DNA from: Gordonia sp. PP30
GTDB lineage: Bacteria; Actinomycetota; Actinomycetes; Mycobacteriales; Mycobacteriaceae
Direction: 5' to 3'
Assembly (NCBI RefSeq): GCF_023100845.1
Contig: NZ_CP095864.1
Coordinates: 682,001-746,000, forward strand
DNA: 64,000 nucleotides
The position numbers and the translations under genes are program-made. Shown here in pieces: positions 44,391-52,935 of the stretch (position 1 is its first letter; each line of letters opens with the position of its first letter). Under the pieces are notes generated by a model. The model was not told the origin of the DNA. It saw only the letters and a list, made by a program, of their open reading frames with translations, and did not search any database.

Positions 44391-46001
44391 TCAGGCGGCC
44401 AGGTGCTGTTCGAGGAGGTGTTCGACGCCGGAACTGGTGGTGTCTGTGGCGTCCGCCGGTTGAGGTGTGACGAGCCTCTTGGGGCGAGGAGCCTCGACGC
44501 CAGGGCCCCCGGCCTGCGCGCCGGTGTCGCCGAGCCGGTGGTTCACGGTCGGTGGCGGACTGCGGTCTTCGGCGGGGGTGTCTGGGCCGGTGCGGAGTTT
44601 GTCGGGGTGGAACAGGGGGTTGATGATCCACGGCCCGGTGCGTCCGGCGGGCCGCCAGCCGACGCGGCCTTTGTCGGGGCCGTCGGTGAGAACCGTCGAT
44701 TCCCAGGTTCCGGGTTGTTTGCCGTTCCACCGGTTGTGTGTGCCGCAGGCCCCGCCGAGGTGATCGGCGTCGGTGGGGCCGCCGTGCTGCCAGTCGGGCA
44801 TGTGGTGCATCTCGCACTGGGCGAACGGCCGGGTACAGCCCGGCGCGGTACAGCCGCGATCGCGGGCGAACAACGCCAAGCGTTGCGCGCGGGAGGCGAG
44901 GCGGTGGGCGCGGCCGAGGTAGAGGGGCTGCCCGGTGGCCTTGGCGAACACGGCCAGGTACGGCACGGCGTTCGCGGCGATCTTCACCAGATCTGACACC
45001 GGAATCCGGGTGCCAGTGGTGGTCCAGGCGATCCCGGCGTGGCGGGCCAGGTCCTCATCGGTCACGGTGACCACGATCTGATTGCGCAGACTCTCCGGGC
45101 GCGCGTGGGTGTTCTGGGCATTGACCCAGGCGAGTAGTGCCAGCAACGCGTCGTGCTGGCGGCGCCCCAGCAGCCGGTCATCGCGCTCGGCCGCGGCAGC
45201 CAGGACCGCGGGGTCCAGGCCGGGCTGATCGGCCGCCCCGTGCGGGGAGTCCGGATCGTCGGGGTTGTTCATGCCGGGAGCGGCCCACTGGACGAACACG
45301 ACCTCGAACTCCGCCCGCAACTGCGGCGTCAGGCGGGCCTGGACCGCGCTCATGAGTTGCCGGTCCTGGGCGGACAACCGGAACTTCGCTTGCCGCTGCC
45401 GGTCCTCATCGCCGGCGAGGGTCCCGTCGGGGTCGAGGTGGGCCAGGATCCGGTTGCCGGCCATCGTCACCCCACCCGGGTTGAGGGTGCGGGCGGCGTC
45501 AGCGAGCATGGCCTCAGCCTTCACCCTGTCATCCGGGTCGACCGAGGTGGGGATTTTGTCCATCACTTCCTCGATCACCGACACGTGCGTCTCACCGATC
45601 GCACCGTCAGCGACCGCGGCCGCGGTCGCCGGGAACTTCGGATCGAGACGCTCGCCGGTCATGGCGGTGAACCGGCCGATCGAGGCCGCTACCACCCGGC
45701 GCCGCCGGGATTCGCCTTCCCCGATACGTAGTCCCTGGGTGAGGAGTTGGTGCATGGTGTTGTATCCGGCGCGCCGGCAGGCGCCGCGGTCGGAGATCTC
45801 CACCAGCAGCGCCGCATCGACCCCGACACCTTTCCGGCGGGCCTGCTCCCGCGATTCGAGCAGATCCAGCAGACCATCCTCCGACAGGGCGCCCAACGGC
45901 GTCTCGGCCAGCGATTCCTCAACCGCCGCACTGACCGCCATCAACTCGGCGGGCGACAGGCCGGCCACAAGACCGCGTGCGTCGAACACATCATCGCTCA
46001 T
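44391..46001 (-). CDS. DUF222/HNH endonuclease-like protein (13E12 repeat family), copy 2
   Basis: The product is 536 residues and very similar to copy 1 throughout, differing mainly in the N-terminal 60 residues and near the C terminus. DUF222 occupies most of the protein. The HNH motif CTAPGCTRPFAQCEMHH...GGACGTHNRWN is intact, and the C-terminal tail SGVEHLLEQHLAA is shared. AAAGGGGGG sits upstream of ATG 46001. Both intact copies have clean frames, so selection or recent spread has kept them. Nuclease activity is predicted from motif only. Confidence 0.9.
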   Translation of the reverse strand: MSDDVFDARGLVAGLSPAELMAVSAAVEESLAETPLGALSEDGLLDLLESREQARRKGVGVDAALLVEISDRGACRRAGYNTMHQLLTQGLRIGEGESRRRRVVAASIGRFTAMTGERLDPKFPATAAAVADGAIGETHVSVIEEVMDKIPTSVDPDDRVKAEAMLADAARTLNPGGVTMAGNRILAHLDPDGTLAGDEDRQRQAKFRLSAQDRQLMSAVQARLTPQLRAEFEVVFVQWAAPGMNNPDDPDSPHGAADQPGLDPAVLAAAAERDDRLLGRRQHDALLALLAWVNAQNTHARPESLRNQIVVTVTDEDLARHAGIAWTTTGTRIPVSDLVKIAANAVPYLAVFAKATGQPLYLGRAHRLASRAQRLALFARDRGCTAPGCTRPFAQCEMHHMPDWQHGGPTDADHLGGACGTHNRWNGKQPGTWESTVLTDGPDKGRVGWRPAGRTGPWIINPLFHPDKLRTGPDTPAEDRSPPPTVNHRLGDTGAQAGGPGVEAPRPKRLVTPQPADATDTTSSGVEHLLEQHLAA

Positions 46002-46088
46002 CGCGGACCCCCCTTTGCCGGCCGATGGTGGATAGTTCTGCTCCTACCTCAGGATAACGCACACTAAGGTGTGTATGCAACAGGTGGA

Positions 46089-46106
46089 TAGAACTTACTT
46101 TCGAGT
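46089..46106 (-). promoter_or_regulatory. Conserved 18-bp motif upstream of DUF222/HNH copy 2
   Basis: TAGAACTTACTTTCGAGT, identical to 17285-17302, 87 bp from the start codon. Between it and the element's right end (46107-46259) no gene is seen. Confidence 0.7.
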
Positions 46107-46276
46107 AGATTGCTTGCCGCCGTCCTGCCCGCCTGTCCCTGCCGGGCATCCCGATCATCGTCGCCAAGGGGCATCGGCAGCGCCGTCGACGCCGAACCGG
46201 CCGAGACCGGCATCACCGGGCTCAGACCGGCTCGCACGACCGAGAAACAGCGCCCCGATCACCGGGAATCACTCAT

Positions 46277-47332
46277 CTAGACGGCGATGTCCGCCAATGC
46301 GCGACGCGGCGAGCCGAACAACTGTGCGTCGGCCTGGGCGCGCTTGAAGTACAGCCCGATGTCGTGCTCGGCGGTGATCCCGATGCCGCCGTGCAACTGG
46401 ATCGCCTGCCCGGTGACGCTCACGTAGCCCTCCGAGCAGTAGACGTGTGCGGCCGCCGCGAGTTCGGCGGCCTGCGGGTCGTCGTCACTCGCCGCGGCGA
46501 CGGCGGCCGCGGACATCGAGCGCATCGTCTCGACCAGGACGTACATGTCGGCCATGGCGTGCTTGAGGGCCTGAAACGACGCCAGCTCGCGCCCGAACTG
46601 CTTGCGGGTCCGGGTGTGCTCCACCGTCAGGGCCAGCGCCCGGGCCGCGCCGCCGACCTGCTCCACGGACAGCAGTGCCCAGGCGAGCGTGCGGATCCGG
46701 CCGGGCAGACCGGGCGGCGATCCGATGGTATGCGCCGGTGTCTGGTCGAAGCAGACACGCGCCAGCGGACGGGTCGCGTCGAGTACCGGCAGGGGAGTGA
46801 CGGTGACGCCCGGGCCGTCGGCGGGGACCTCGTGCAGCGTGGGGCGGCTGGGTCCGGCGAGCACCAGGAAGGTGTCGGCGGATTCGCCGTCGATCACGTA
46901 TTCGGCTGTGCCGCTGAGCAGCCCGGCCTCGGCGGTGACGCCGGGCGCGTCCCAGCCGGCCGGTCCGGCCCAGCACAGTGCGGCGGTCCGGGTGCCGGCC
47001 GCCAGGTCCGGGACCAGGCGCGCGCAGGTGTCGTCGTCACCGGCGGCGAGGAGCGTTCCGGTCGCCACCACCGCCGATGAGAGCATCGGCACCGGCGCAA
47101 GGCTCTCGCCGAGGGCTTCGACGACGACGGCGGCCTCGCGCAGGGAGGCTCCGGCACCGTCGTATTTCTCCGGGACGGCCAGGGCGGCGACCCCGATGTG
47201 TCCGGCGAGGAGGCGCCACAGTTCGTCGTCGTACCGGCCGGGCCGGGTGATCGCCTCGCGGACGGCGGTGCGGCCGCCGCGGCGGGCGATCGCGTCCCGC
47301 ACGGCGGCGCCGAGGGCTTCGAGCTCGTTCAT
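46277..47332 (-). CDS. Acyl-CoA dehydrogenase subunit, FadE33-like
   Basis: A 351-residue acyl-CoA dehydrogenase of the shortened steroid type. The C-terminal half is recognisable (RTRKQFGRELASFQALKHAMADMY, then IQLHGGIGITAEHDIGLYFKR). It ends ALADIAV and the TAG stop lies inside the inverted repeat of the 13E12-like element, so its last codons may have been replaced by the insertion. It overlaps the next fadE gene by ATGA. In M. tuberculosis three neighbouring dehydrogenases fadE31-32-33 are KstR2-controlled; this trio has a similar make-up. FadE17/FadE18-type enzymes, which sit beside echA13, are an alternative identity. Confidence 0.72.
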   Translation of the reverse strand: MNELEALGAAVRDAIARRGGRTAVREAITRPGRYDDELWRLLAGHIGVAALAVPEKYDGAGASLREAAVVVEALGESLAPVPMLSSAVVATGTLLAAGDDDTCARLVPDLAAGTRTAALCWAGPAGWDAPGVTAEAGLLSGTAEYVIDGESADTFLVLAGPSRPTLHEVPADGPGVTVTPLPVLDATRPLARVCFDQTPAHTIGSPPGLPGRIRTLAWALLSVEQVGGAARALALTVEHTRTRKQFGRELASFQALKHAMADMYVLVETMRSMSAAAVAAASDDDPQAAELAAAAHVYCSEGYVSVTGQAIQLHGGIGITAEHDIGLYFKRAQADAQLFGSPRRALADIAV

Positions 47333-48333
47333 CGCGGCCGGCCTCCGCGCAGGCGCTCGGCGATGCGGGCGCGGTGCCAGGCCGGGGGGCCCCACGCGCC
47401 GCGCAGGGCGCGGGCCTTGGTGAGGTGCAGCGACAGGTCGTGCTCGGCCGTGTAGCCGATGGCGCCGAGCACCTGCAGGGCGCGGCGTGCGGCGAGGTCG
47501 GCGGCGTCGCTCGCGGCGACCTTCGCCGCGGACACATCGCAGGTCACGTCGGCCGTCCCGGGTGCGCCGCCATCCATTCCGACGGCCGCGCCGTGGATCA
47601 GCGGCCGGGCCATCTCGACGGCGATCGCGACGTCGGCGAGGTGGTGTTTCACCGCCTGGAACGAGCCGATCGCCCGGCCGAACTGGTGTCGCGCCTTCGC
47701 GTAGTCGGCGGCGATCGCCAGCATGGCCGCGGCCAGGCCGAGCGACTGGGCCGCCGTGGCGAGGGCGGCGAGATTCAGGATGCGCGCGGTCGCGTCGTCG
47801 AGGGCGGCGATCCGCGCGCCTTCGGCGGCCTCGGCGACCGTCCGGGTGAGATCGACGGTACTGCGCGCCGGTCCCGCCGGGGAGGCCCGGAACAGGGCGC
47901 CGTCGCGGATCAGATAGGGCTGGGCGGCGCCGGGGTCCGCGGCGCGCGGGTTGACCGGCGCCAGCACGCACGACGCCGGCCGCCCGGCCAGCAGTTCGGC
48001 GAGGTCACCGGCACCGGCGCCGCGGGTGGCGACGGCGTCGAGCGCGGCCGGAACCGCCGCGACGGTATCGGCGACCGGCCCGGGCATGCACCACCGGCCG
48101 AGTCGCTCGGCGGCGACCGTCATCTCCACGGCTCCGGCGCCGCTGCCGCCGAGACCGTCGTCGACCAGCAGGCCGGTGATCCCGGCCTCGGCGAGCTGCC
48201 GGTACACGGCCAGGCCCGGCTCGCGGTCGCCGTCGGCCCACGCGCGGGCGACGGCGGTGCCCCCGGCCCGGGTGGCGATCGCCGTGACCGTCTCGGCCAG
48301 ATCGGAATGGGTGTCGTCGAGCAGGAAGTCCAC
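47329..48333 (-). CDS. Acyl-CoA dehydrogenase subunit, FadE32-like
   Basis: The product is 334 residues, starting at GTG 48333, which shares a base with the previous gene's stop (TAGTG). The C-terminal half has KARHQFGRAIGSFQAVKHHLADVAIAVE and QVLGAIGYTAEHDLSLHLTKARAL. The N-terminal part is divergent and the flavin motif is weak, as in non-catalytic subunits of heteromeric steroid acyl-CoA dehydrogenases. It probably pairs with one of its neighbours as an alpha2beta2 enzyme. Tight overlaps on both sides place it in one operon from the KstR2-type box. Confidence 0.75.
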   Translation of the reverse strand: MDFLLDDTHSDLAETVTAIATRAGGTAVARAWADGDREPGLAVYRQLAEAGITGLLVDDGLGGSGAGAVEMTVAAERLGRWCMPGPVADTVAAVPAALDAVATRGAGAGDLAELLAGRPASCVLAPVNPRAADPGAAQPYLIRDGALFRASPAGPARSTVDLTRTVAEAAEGARIAALDDATARILNLAALATAAQSLGLAAAMLAIAADYAKARHQFGRAIGSFQAVKHHLADVAIAVEMARPLIHGAAVGMDGGAPGTADVTCDVSAAKVAASDAADLAARRALQVLGAIGYTAEHDLSLHLTKARALRGAWGPPAWHRARIAERLRGGRPR

Positions 48334-49499
48334 TATCGATCTCCGCGGGGCAGGCCGAGCAGCCGCTCGGCGATCACATTGCGCTGAATCTCATTGGTGC
48401 CGGCGTAGATCGGACCGGAGAGCGAGAAGAGGTAGCCGCCGAGCCACGGTCCGTCGAGTTCGGCGTCGGCGCCGAGCAGGTCGAGCGCGGTCTCGTGGGC
48501 GGCGATGTCCCACTGCGACCAGAAGACCTTGTTGATCGACGACTCCATGCCCAACTGCCCGCCGGCGGCCAGGCGACTGACGGTCTGGTAGGTGGACAGT
48601 TCGTAGGAGCGGGCGCCGATCCAGGCGTCCACCACGCCGTGGTCGGCGGCCGCCGTCGTGGGCGGGGTGTCCCCGCGTTCGTGCCAGAGCGCCAGCAGCC
48701 GGTCGGTGGTGGCCAGGAAGCGGCCGGGCGAACGCAGCGACAGGCCGCGCTCATTGGCGGCGGTGCTCATCGCGACCTTCCAGCCCTGGTGCATTTCGCC
48801 GATCACGCCGGAGGCGCCCGGGTCGGCGGGGTCGTCGGGCACGAAGACGTCCTCCAGGAAGATCTCGGCGAACCCGGGTTCACCGTCGAGCTGGGCGATC
48901 GGGCGGACGGTGACGCCGGGGGCGCGCAGGTCGAACATGAAGTAGGTGAGACCCCGGTGCCGATCCTGGTCGGGATCGGAGCGGAACAGCCCGAATCCCT
49001 TGTCCGCGAAGCTCGATCGGGAACTCCAGGTCTTCTGGCCGTTCAGCAGCCAGCCGCCCTCGGTCGGGGTGGCCGTCGAGCGAAGGGAGGCCAGGTCGCT
49101 GCCGGCCTCCGGCTCGCTCCACGCCTGGCCCCAGATGTCGTCGGCGCGGGCCATCCGCGGCAGGATCCGGGCGAGCTGATCGGGATGGGCGTGCTCGAAG
49201 AGTGTGGGAGCGAGCAGGAAGATGCCGTTCTGGCTGACCCGCCCCGGCGCGCCCGAGCGGTAGTACTCCTCCTCGAAGATCAGCCAGTGCAGCAGCGGCT
49301 CGTCGCGGCCGCCGAACTCGGCGGGCCAGCTGACCACCGACATGGCATCGGCGGCCATCTCGGCCTCCCAGGCGCGGTGCGCCTCGAAGCCGGCGGCGGT
49401 GTCCATCGACGGCAGCGGCCGAGCGGGGACGTGCTCGGTCAGCCAGGCGCGGACCTCGTCGCGGAACGCCTGTGCGGCGTCGTCGAACAGCAGGTCCAT
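48333..49499 (-). CDS. Acyl-CoA dehydrogenase, catalytic type, FadE31-like
   Basis: A 388-residue canonical-length enzyme. The flavin site is WSEPEAGSDLASLRSTA, the substrate region is NGQKTWSSRSSFADKGF, and the C-terminal block is SGPIYAGTNEIQRNVIAERLLGLPRG. It introduces a double bond into an acyl-CoA. In the KstR2-controlled pathway the trio is thought to act on CoA esters made from the C/D rings. The ATG at 49499 shares bases with the enoyl-CoA hydratase stop (ATGA). Exact substrate cannot be read from sequence. Confidence 0.8.
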   Translation of the reverse strand: MDLLFDDAAQAFRDEVRAWLTEHVPARPLPSMDTAAGFEAHRAWEAEMAADAMSVVSWPAEFGGRDEPLLHWLIFEEEYYRSGAPGRVSQNGIFLLAPTLFEHAHPDQLARILPRMARADDIWGQAWSEPEAGSDLASLRSTATPTEGGWLLNGQKTWSSRSSFADKGFGLFRSDPDQDRHRGLTYFMFDLRAPGVTVRPIAQLDGEPGFAEIFLEDVFVPDDPADPGASGVIGEMHQGWKVAMSTAANERGLSLRSPGRFLATTDRLLALWHERGDTPPTTAAADHGVVDAWIGARSYELSTYQTVSRLAAGGQLGMESSINKVFWSQWDIAAHETALDLLGADAELDGPWLGGYLFSLSGPIYAGTNEIQRNVIAERLLGLPRGDR

Positions 49500-50401
49500 C
49501 AGGCCGGCCCCCCGGCCGACTTCATCGACTTGGCGTCCATGCCGCCGAGCGAGTCGCCGCCGGCCTCGGCGTTCGCGCTGTGCGCGTAGTGGTGCCAGCC
49601 GAAGACCGAGTCCATCGCGTTGCGCAGACCCATCTGGTCTTCGCAGATGTTGACCGCCTTCTTGGACAGGAACAGACCCTGCATGGGCATGGCGGCCATC
49701 TGCCCGCAGAGCTCGTCGACCTTGCCGGCCAGAGCCTCGCGCGGCACGACGTGGTTCACCATGCCCCACTCGAGAGCCTGCTGCGCGGTGAACCGCTGCC
49801 CGGTCATCAAGATCTCCTTGGCGCGCCGGGCACCCAGCACATAGGCGTGCGCGAAGTACTCGACGCCCGGAATCCCCATGCGCGCCACCGGATCGGAGAA
49901 GAAGGCGTCGTCGGAGGTGACGATGAAATCGGCCGACCACGCGAGCATCAATCCGCCGGCGATGCACGCGCCGTGGACCTGCGCGATCAGCGGCTTCGGC
50001 ATGTCACGCCACCGGCGGCACATCCCGAGGTACACCTCGATCTCTCGGGCGAGCCGCTGGTCGGCACCGGAGGAGTCGGTGTGATCCCAGTGCAGGGCGG
50101 CGACGTTCTCATAGTGGGTGTCGAAGTCCCGCTCGGGTGTCCCGATGTCGTGCCCGGCAGAGAAGTGCTTCCCGTTCGCGCGCAACACGATCACCTTGAC
50201 CGCGGGATCGTCGGTCGCCTTCGCGAACGCGGCGTCGAGCGAATACGTCATCACCGAGTTCTGCGCGTTCCGGTATTCGGGGCGGTTGAGGGTCACGTAG
50301 GCGACCGCCCCCTCGGGCCCGCCCGTCTCGTAGGCGACCGGGGTCGATTCGGCGGTCAGATCGTCGGGCCCCAGCGCGGGCGGAATGACGGCGTCGCTCA
50401 T
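49499..50401 (-). CDS. Enoyl-CoA hydratase/isomerase-family protein (EchA13-like)
   Basis: This 300-residue protein of the crotonase fold has the oxyanion-hole blocks NGKHFSAGHDI and VHGACIAGGLMLAWSADFIV. An FSDPVARMGIPGVEYFAHAYVLG block follows, with a longer C terminus than standard hydratases. It is the first gene of a four-gene translationally coupled operon with three acyl-CoA dehydrogenases. A KstR2-type box sits 17 bp upstream of its ATG. It likely hydrates the product of the neighbouring dehydrogenases. A resemblance to EchA13 is recalled, not verified. Confidence 0.8.
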   Translation of the reverse strand: MSDAVIPPALGPDDLTAESTPVAYETGGPEGAVAYVTLNRPEYRNAQNSVMTYSLDAAFAKATDDPAVKVIVLRANGKHFSAGHDIGTPERDFDTHYENVAALHWDHTDSSGADQRLAREIEVYLGMCRRWRDMPKPLIAQVHGACIAGGLMLAWSADFIVTSDDAFFSDPVARMGIPGVEYFAHAYVLGARRAKEILMTGQRFTAQQALEWGMVNHVVPREALAGKVDELCGQMAAMPMQGLFLSKKAVNICEDQMGLRNAMDSVFGWHHYAHSANAEAGGDSLGGMDAKSMKSAGGPA

Positions 50402-50418
50402 GCCATCGATCGTAACCT

Positions 50419-50432
50419 AGCAAGTGCTTGGT
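50419..50432 (-). promoter_or_regulatory. KstR2-type operator
   Basis: AGCAAGTGCTTGGT matches the KstR2 consensus AnCAAGnnCTTGnT at all fixed positions. It is 17 bp upstream of the enoyl-CoA hydratase start. No kstR2 gene is in the window. Confidence 0.82.
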
Positions 50433-50588
50433 TGGTAGTTGGTCGTGGTCGACTGACGCTTGGATGTCACGGTGGATCCGCGCAGAAGCGGCTCGGCAAT
50501 TGCTGCGCTATTTGATCTAGAATGGGTATTGGAGCAAATAGGGTGGCGATCTTGGTGTGCTATGTGCTGTAGGCCGGAAGGATGGTCG

Positions 50589-51854
50589 ATGTCGTACCGC
50601 ACGCTGAAGACGGTCTTTCACCAGCGCGATCGGGCGGGTGTCGACGCTGAGGAGCGCGCCCGGCGGGAGTCTCCCGCTGCCCTTCATTGGGACCTGATGA
50701 TCGGTGAGCACGCGATGTTCGCGCTGACGACACCCGAAGTCACCGCGCTGATCGAGCGGATCATGAGCTTCGAGCCGAAGATCCGGGCCGAGTGGGAGGG
50801 GTTGCCGGGCAGCGCGCGGCGGCACTATCTGGATCGCATGGTGATCGACGAGATCCAGTCGACGAACGAGATCGAACAGGTTCGCTCTACTCGGAAGGAG
50901 ATCGGCGAAGCGCTCAAGGCGCTGCGGGCGGAACGGCCCGCGGCGAACAAGCGGTTCATGGAGATGGCCCGTCTCTACCTCGACATCGGCGAGGCCGAGG
51001 TGGTGAGTCCGCAGACGCTCCACGACATCCGGACGGTATACGACGCGGTGACGCGCGGGGAGATCCGCGCCGAGGATGCCCCGGACGGCAGACGATTCCG
51101 CGAGGGGCCGGTGTCGATCGAATCGGGAACCAAGATCGTGCATACCGGCGTGGTGCCCGAGTCGGCGATCGACGAGGCCCTCACCGTGATGCTGAGCCAG
51201 GGCCGCGACGACTCGATCCCCCGGCTGGTCAGGGCGGTCGTCGCCCATTTCATCTTCGAATACACGCATCCGTTCTACGACGGCAACGGTCGGACCGGGC
51301 GCTACCTCCTCGCGGTCGACCTCCGGCAGGTGCTGGCTCCATATGCGAGCCTGGCGTTGTCGGCGACGATCGCCGACAACAAGGACCGTTACTACCGGGC
51401 CTTCGCGGGCGCGGAGGACCCGTTGAACCGTGGAGACCTGACGCCCTACCTGGTCGACATGCTGGAGATCATCGCCGAGGCACAGCATCGCCTGTTGCTC
51501 GACCTCGCCGATCGGCGGCGGAAGATCGATGCGCTCGGCGCACGGATCGGTGAGGTGCTGGAATGCGAACGGGGTCCGCTGAGTGCCGGACTCGACCGCG
51601 GGTCGGCGCCGCCGGTCGACCGCCACGACCTCGGCGCGATCCTCTTCGTGCTGGGCCAGGCCCGCTGTTTCAGCGTCACCGGTACCGCGAAGCTGAAGAC
51701 TCTGGCCGATGCCGTGGGGCGCTCCGGTCAGTTCGTCCGTCCGCGACTTCAACGACTTGACGACGCCGGGATCATCGAGACGGCGACGAGGAAGCCGCTG
51801 CGCTTCCGACTCACTGCGCGGACCGCCTCGCTCCTGGAACTGGACACGGAGTGA
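50589..51854 (+). CDS. Fic-domain AMPylase-like protein with N-terminal inhibitory helix and C-terminal winged helix
   Basis: The product is 421 residues. The Fic active-site motif HPFYDGNGRTGR begins at His227 and is complete. An inhibitory-helix-like motif, STNEIE (Ser91 to Glu96), lies before it, as in class II Fic proteins, so activity is probably autoinhibited. The C-terminal part (LADAVGRSGQFVRPRLQRLDDAGIIE) is a winged helix likely to bind DNA. GGAAGG upstream supports ATG 50589. It may AMPylate a host protein in a stress or toxin-like role; the target is unknown. It is divergent from the KstR2-type operon. Confidence 0.87.
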   Translation: MSYRTLKTVFHQRDRAGVDAEERARRESPAALHWDLMIGEHAMFALTTPEVTALIERIMSFEPKIRAEWEGLPGSARRHYLDRMVIDEIQSTNEIEQVRSTRKEIGEALKALRAERPAANKRFMEMARLYLDIGEAEVVSPQTLHDIRTVYDAVTRGEIRAEDAPDGRRFREGPVSIESGTKIVHTGVVPESAIDEALTVMLSQGRDDSIPRLVRAVVAHFIFEYTHPFYDGNGRTGRYLLAVDLRQVLAPYASLALSATIADNKDRYYRAFAGAEDPLNRGDLTPYLVDMLEIIAEAQHRLLLDLADRRRKIDALGARIGEVLECERGPLSAGLDRGSAPPVDRHDLGAILFVLGQARCFSVTGTAKLKTLADAVGRSGQFVRPRLQRLDDAGIIETATRKPLRFRLTARTASLLELDTE

Positions 51855-51893
51855 TTCTCGCCGGATCGCGGGTGGGGCCGCGGCTCGGCGGAA

Positions 51894-52241
51894 TCAGTCC
51901 TCGTTCTGCGGTGGGAGGCCGGCGACCAGGGGTGCGTCGGTGCCGGTGGCGCCGAGCTTCATGGCGCCACCGGGGGAGCCGAGGGGAGACTCGCGGCCCG
52001 GCAGGCACTTCTCGAAGAAGTCGGCGTTGTCGGTGAGGTAGGGCGCCCACTCCTCCGGGAGGTCATCCTCGTAGAAGATGGCCTCGACCGGGCAGACCGG
52101 TTCGCAGGCGCCACAGTCGACGCACTCGTCGGGGTGGATGTACAGGCTGCGGCCGCCCTCGTAGATGCAGTCGACGGGGCACTCCTCCACGCAGGCGCGG
52201 TCCATCACGTCGACACAGGGTTCGGCGATCACGTACGTCAT
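51894..52241 (-). CDS. fdxA: Seven-iron ferredoxin (FdxA type)
   Basis: The product is 115 residues. The first cluster region has CVDVMDRACVEECPVDC with the Cys spacing of a [3Fe-4S] site. The second has CVDCGACEPVCPVEA, a [4Fe-4S] site. The C-terminal extension with FFEKCLPGRESPLGSPGGA is typical of actinobacterial 7Fe ferredoxins. It carries electrons to oxygenases or other reductases. It starts 4 bp after the DUF2249-cupin gene, so the two are co-transcribed. Confidence 0.9.
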   Translation of the reverse strand: MTYVIAEPCVDVMDRACVEECPVDCIYEGGRSLYIHPDECVDCGACEPVCPVEAIFYEDDLPEEWAPYLTDNADFFEKCLPGRESPLGSPGGAMKLGATGTDAPLVAGLPPQNED

Positions 52242-52245
52242 GGCG

Positions 52246-52842
52246 TCACGATGCCGGCCGCACCGTCGGGGTGAGGGTCAGTGCGGGTTCCCGATGGGTG
52301 TGGACGGTGAGGTACGAGAGGCCGTCGTTTCCGGCGGTGAACGACCGGCGTGAACGCTTCGGCAGCCACAGGATGTCGCCGAGCAGGACCTCGATCGGGC
52401 CGTTCGCGGTGCCGACGGTGCCGCCGCCGGACAGCACATAGACGAGCACGTCGACCTCGGCGCCGGCGTGGTCGCCGATCGAGCCGCCCGGGGCGAGGGT
52501 GATGAGGTTCGAGTCGAGATCGCGGTCGGGGAAGTCGAGTTTCCACGCGACGCCGGGCTCGCCGCCGGTCACCAGCTCCGCCGCGTTGCCGAGCGCGCGA
52601 GGCACAGGCGCGGCGAGCGTCTTGCCGATCCGGATGCGGTAGTCGCCGGGCTCGCGGACCAGGTACTCCCACTCGAAGCCGCCCGGCGTCTTGTCGTCGA
52701 ACTGGCGGTGCAGCGGGACCGGGTCGTGGTCGTTGACGAGGATCAGCGCCTCGCCGACCCGAAGGCCGTCGAACAGCCCGAGTATCTTCGGGTGCCGCTC
52801 CGGCTTCGGGATCTCACGCACATCGATGGTCACGTCGGGCAC
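52246..52842 (-). CDS. DUF2249 plus cupin-like protein
   Basis: The product is 198 residues. The N-terminal DUF2249 domain (residues 1-72; TIDVREIPKPERHPKILGLFDGLRVGEAL, then HDPVPLHRQF) is joined to a C-terminal cupin (about 105-185). The cupin has a DHAGAEVDVLVYVLSGGGTV motif carrying part of the metal-ligand set. DUF2249 proteins often accompany nitric-oxide or anaerobic-stress genes; here the partner is a ferredoxin. GGAGG precedes GTG 52842. An AT-rich promoter region with an ACTAT/ATAGT repeat lies upstream. Confidence 0.8.
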   Translation of the reverse strand: MPDVTIDVREIPKPERHPKILGLFDGLRVGEALILVNDHDPVPLHRQFDDKTPGGFEWEYLVREPGDYRIRIGKTLAAPVPRALGNAAELVTGGEPGVAWKLDFPDRDLDSNLITLAPGGSIGDHAGAEVDVLVYVLSGGGTVGTANGPIEVLLGDILWLPKRSRRSFTAGNDGLSYLTVHTHREPALTLTPTVRPAS

Positions 52843-52860
52843 CGGATCCTCCTAATAAAA

Positions 52861-52874
52861 ACTATTTGTATAGT
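52861..52874 (-). promoter_or_regulatory. Short inverted repeat in the AT-rich promoter of the DUF2249-cupin gene
   Basis: ACTAT-TTGT-ATAGT stands out in an AT-rich island (about 52853-52885) inside GC-rich DNA. It is 19 bp from the start codon. An Rrf2/NsrR- or FNR-type regulator is possible; none is in the window. Confidence 0.4.
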
Positions 52875-52935
52875 CGAAATTACTCGCGGCGAATGTCCAG
52901 GGGCAAGTGCCGCGGCACCGCGACCGGCGGTGGGC

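Larger units (their letters stand above)
44253..46279. mobile_element. 13E12-like DUF222/HNH element, copy 2
   Basis: 2,027 bp with perfect 20-bp terminal inverted repeats TAGATGAGTGATTCCCGGTG at 44253-44272 and 46260-46279. The left end overlaps the IS481 target duplication; the right end supplies the stop codon of the adjoining fadE gene. It carries one minus-strand gene and the conserved 18-bp motif. It is in the same orientation as copy 1, 26.8 kb away. Confidence 0.88.
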
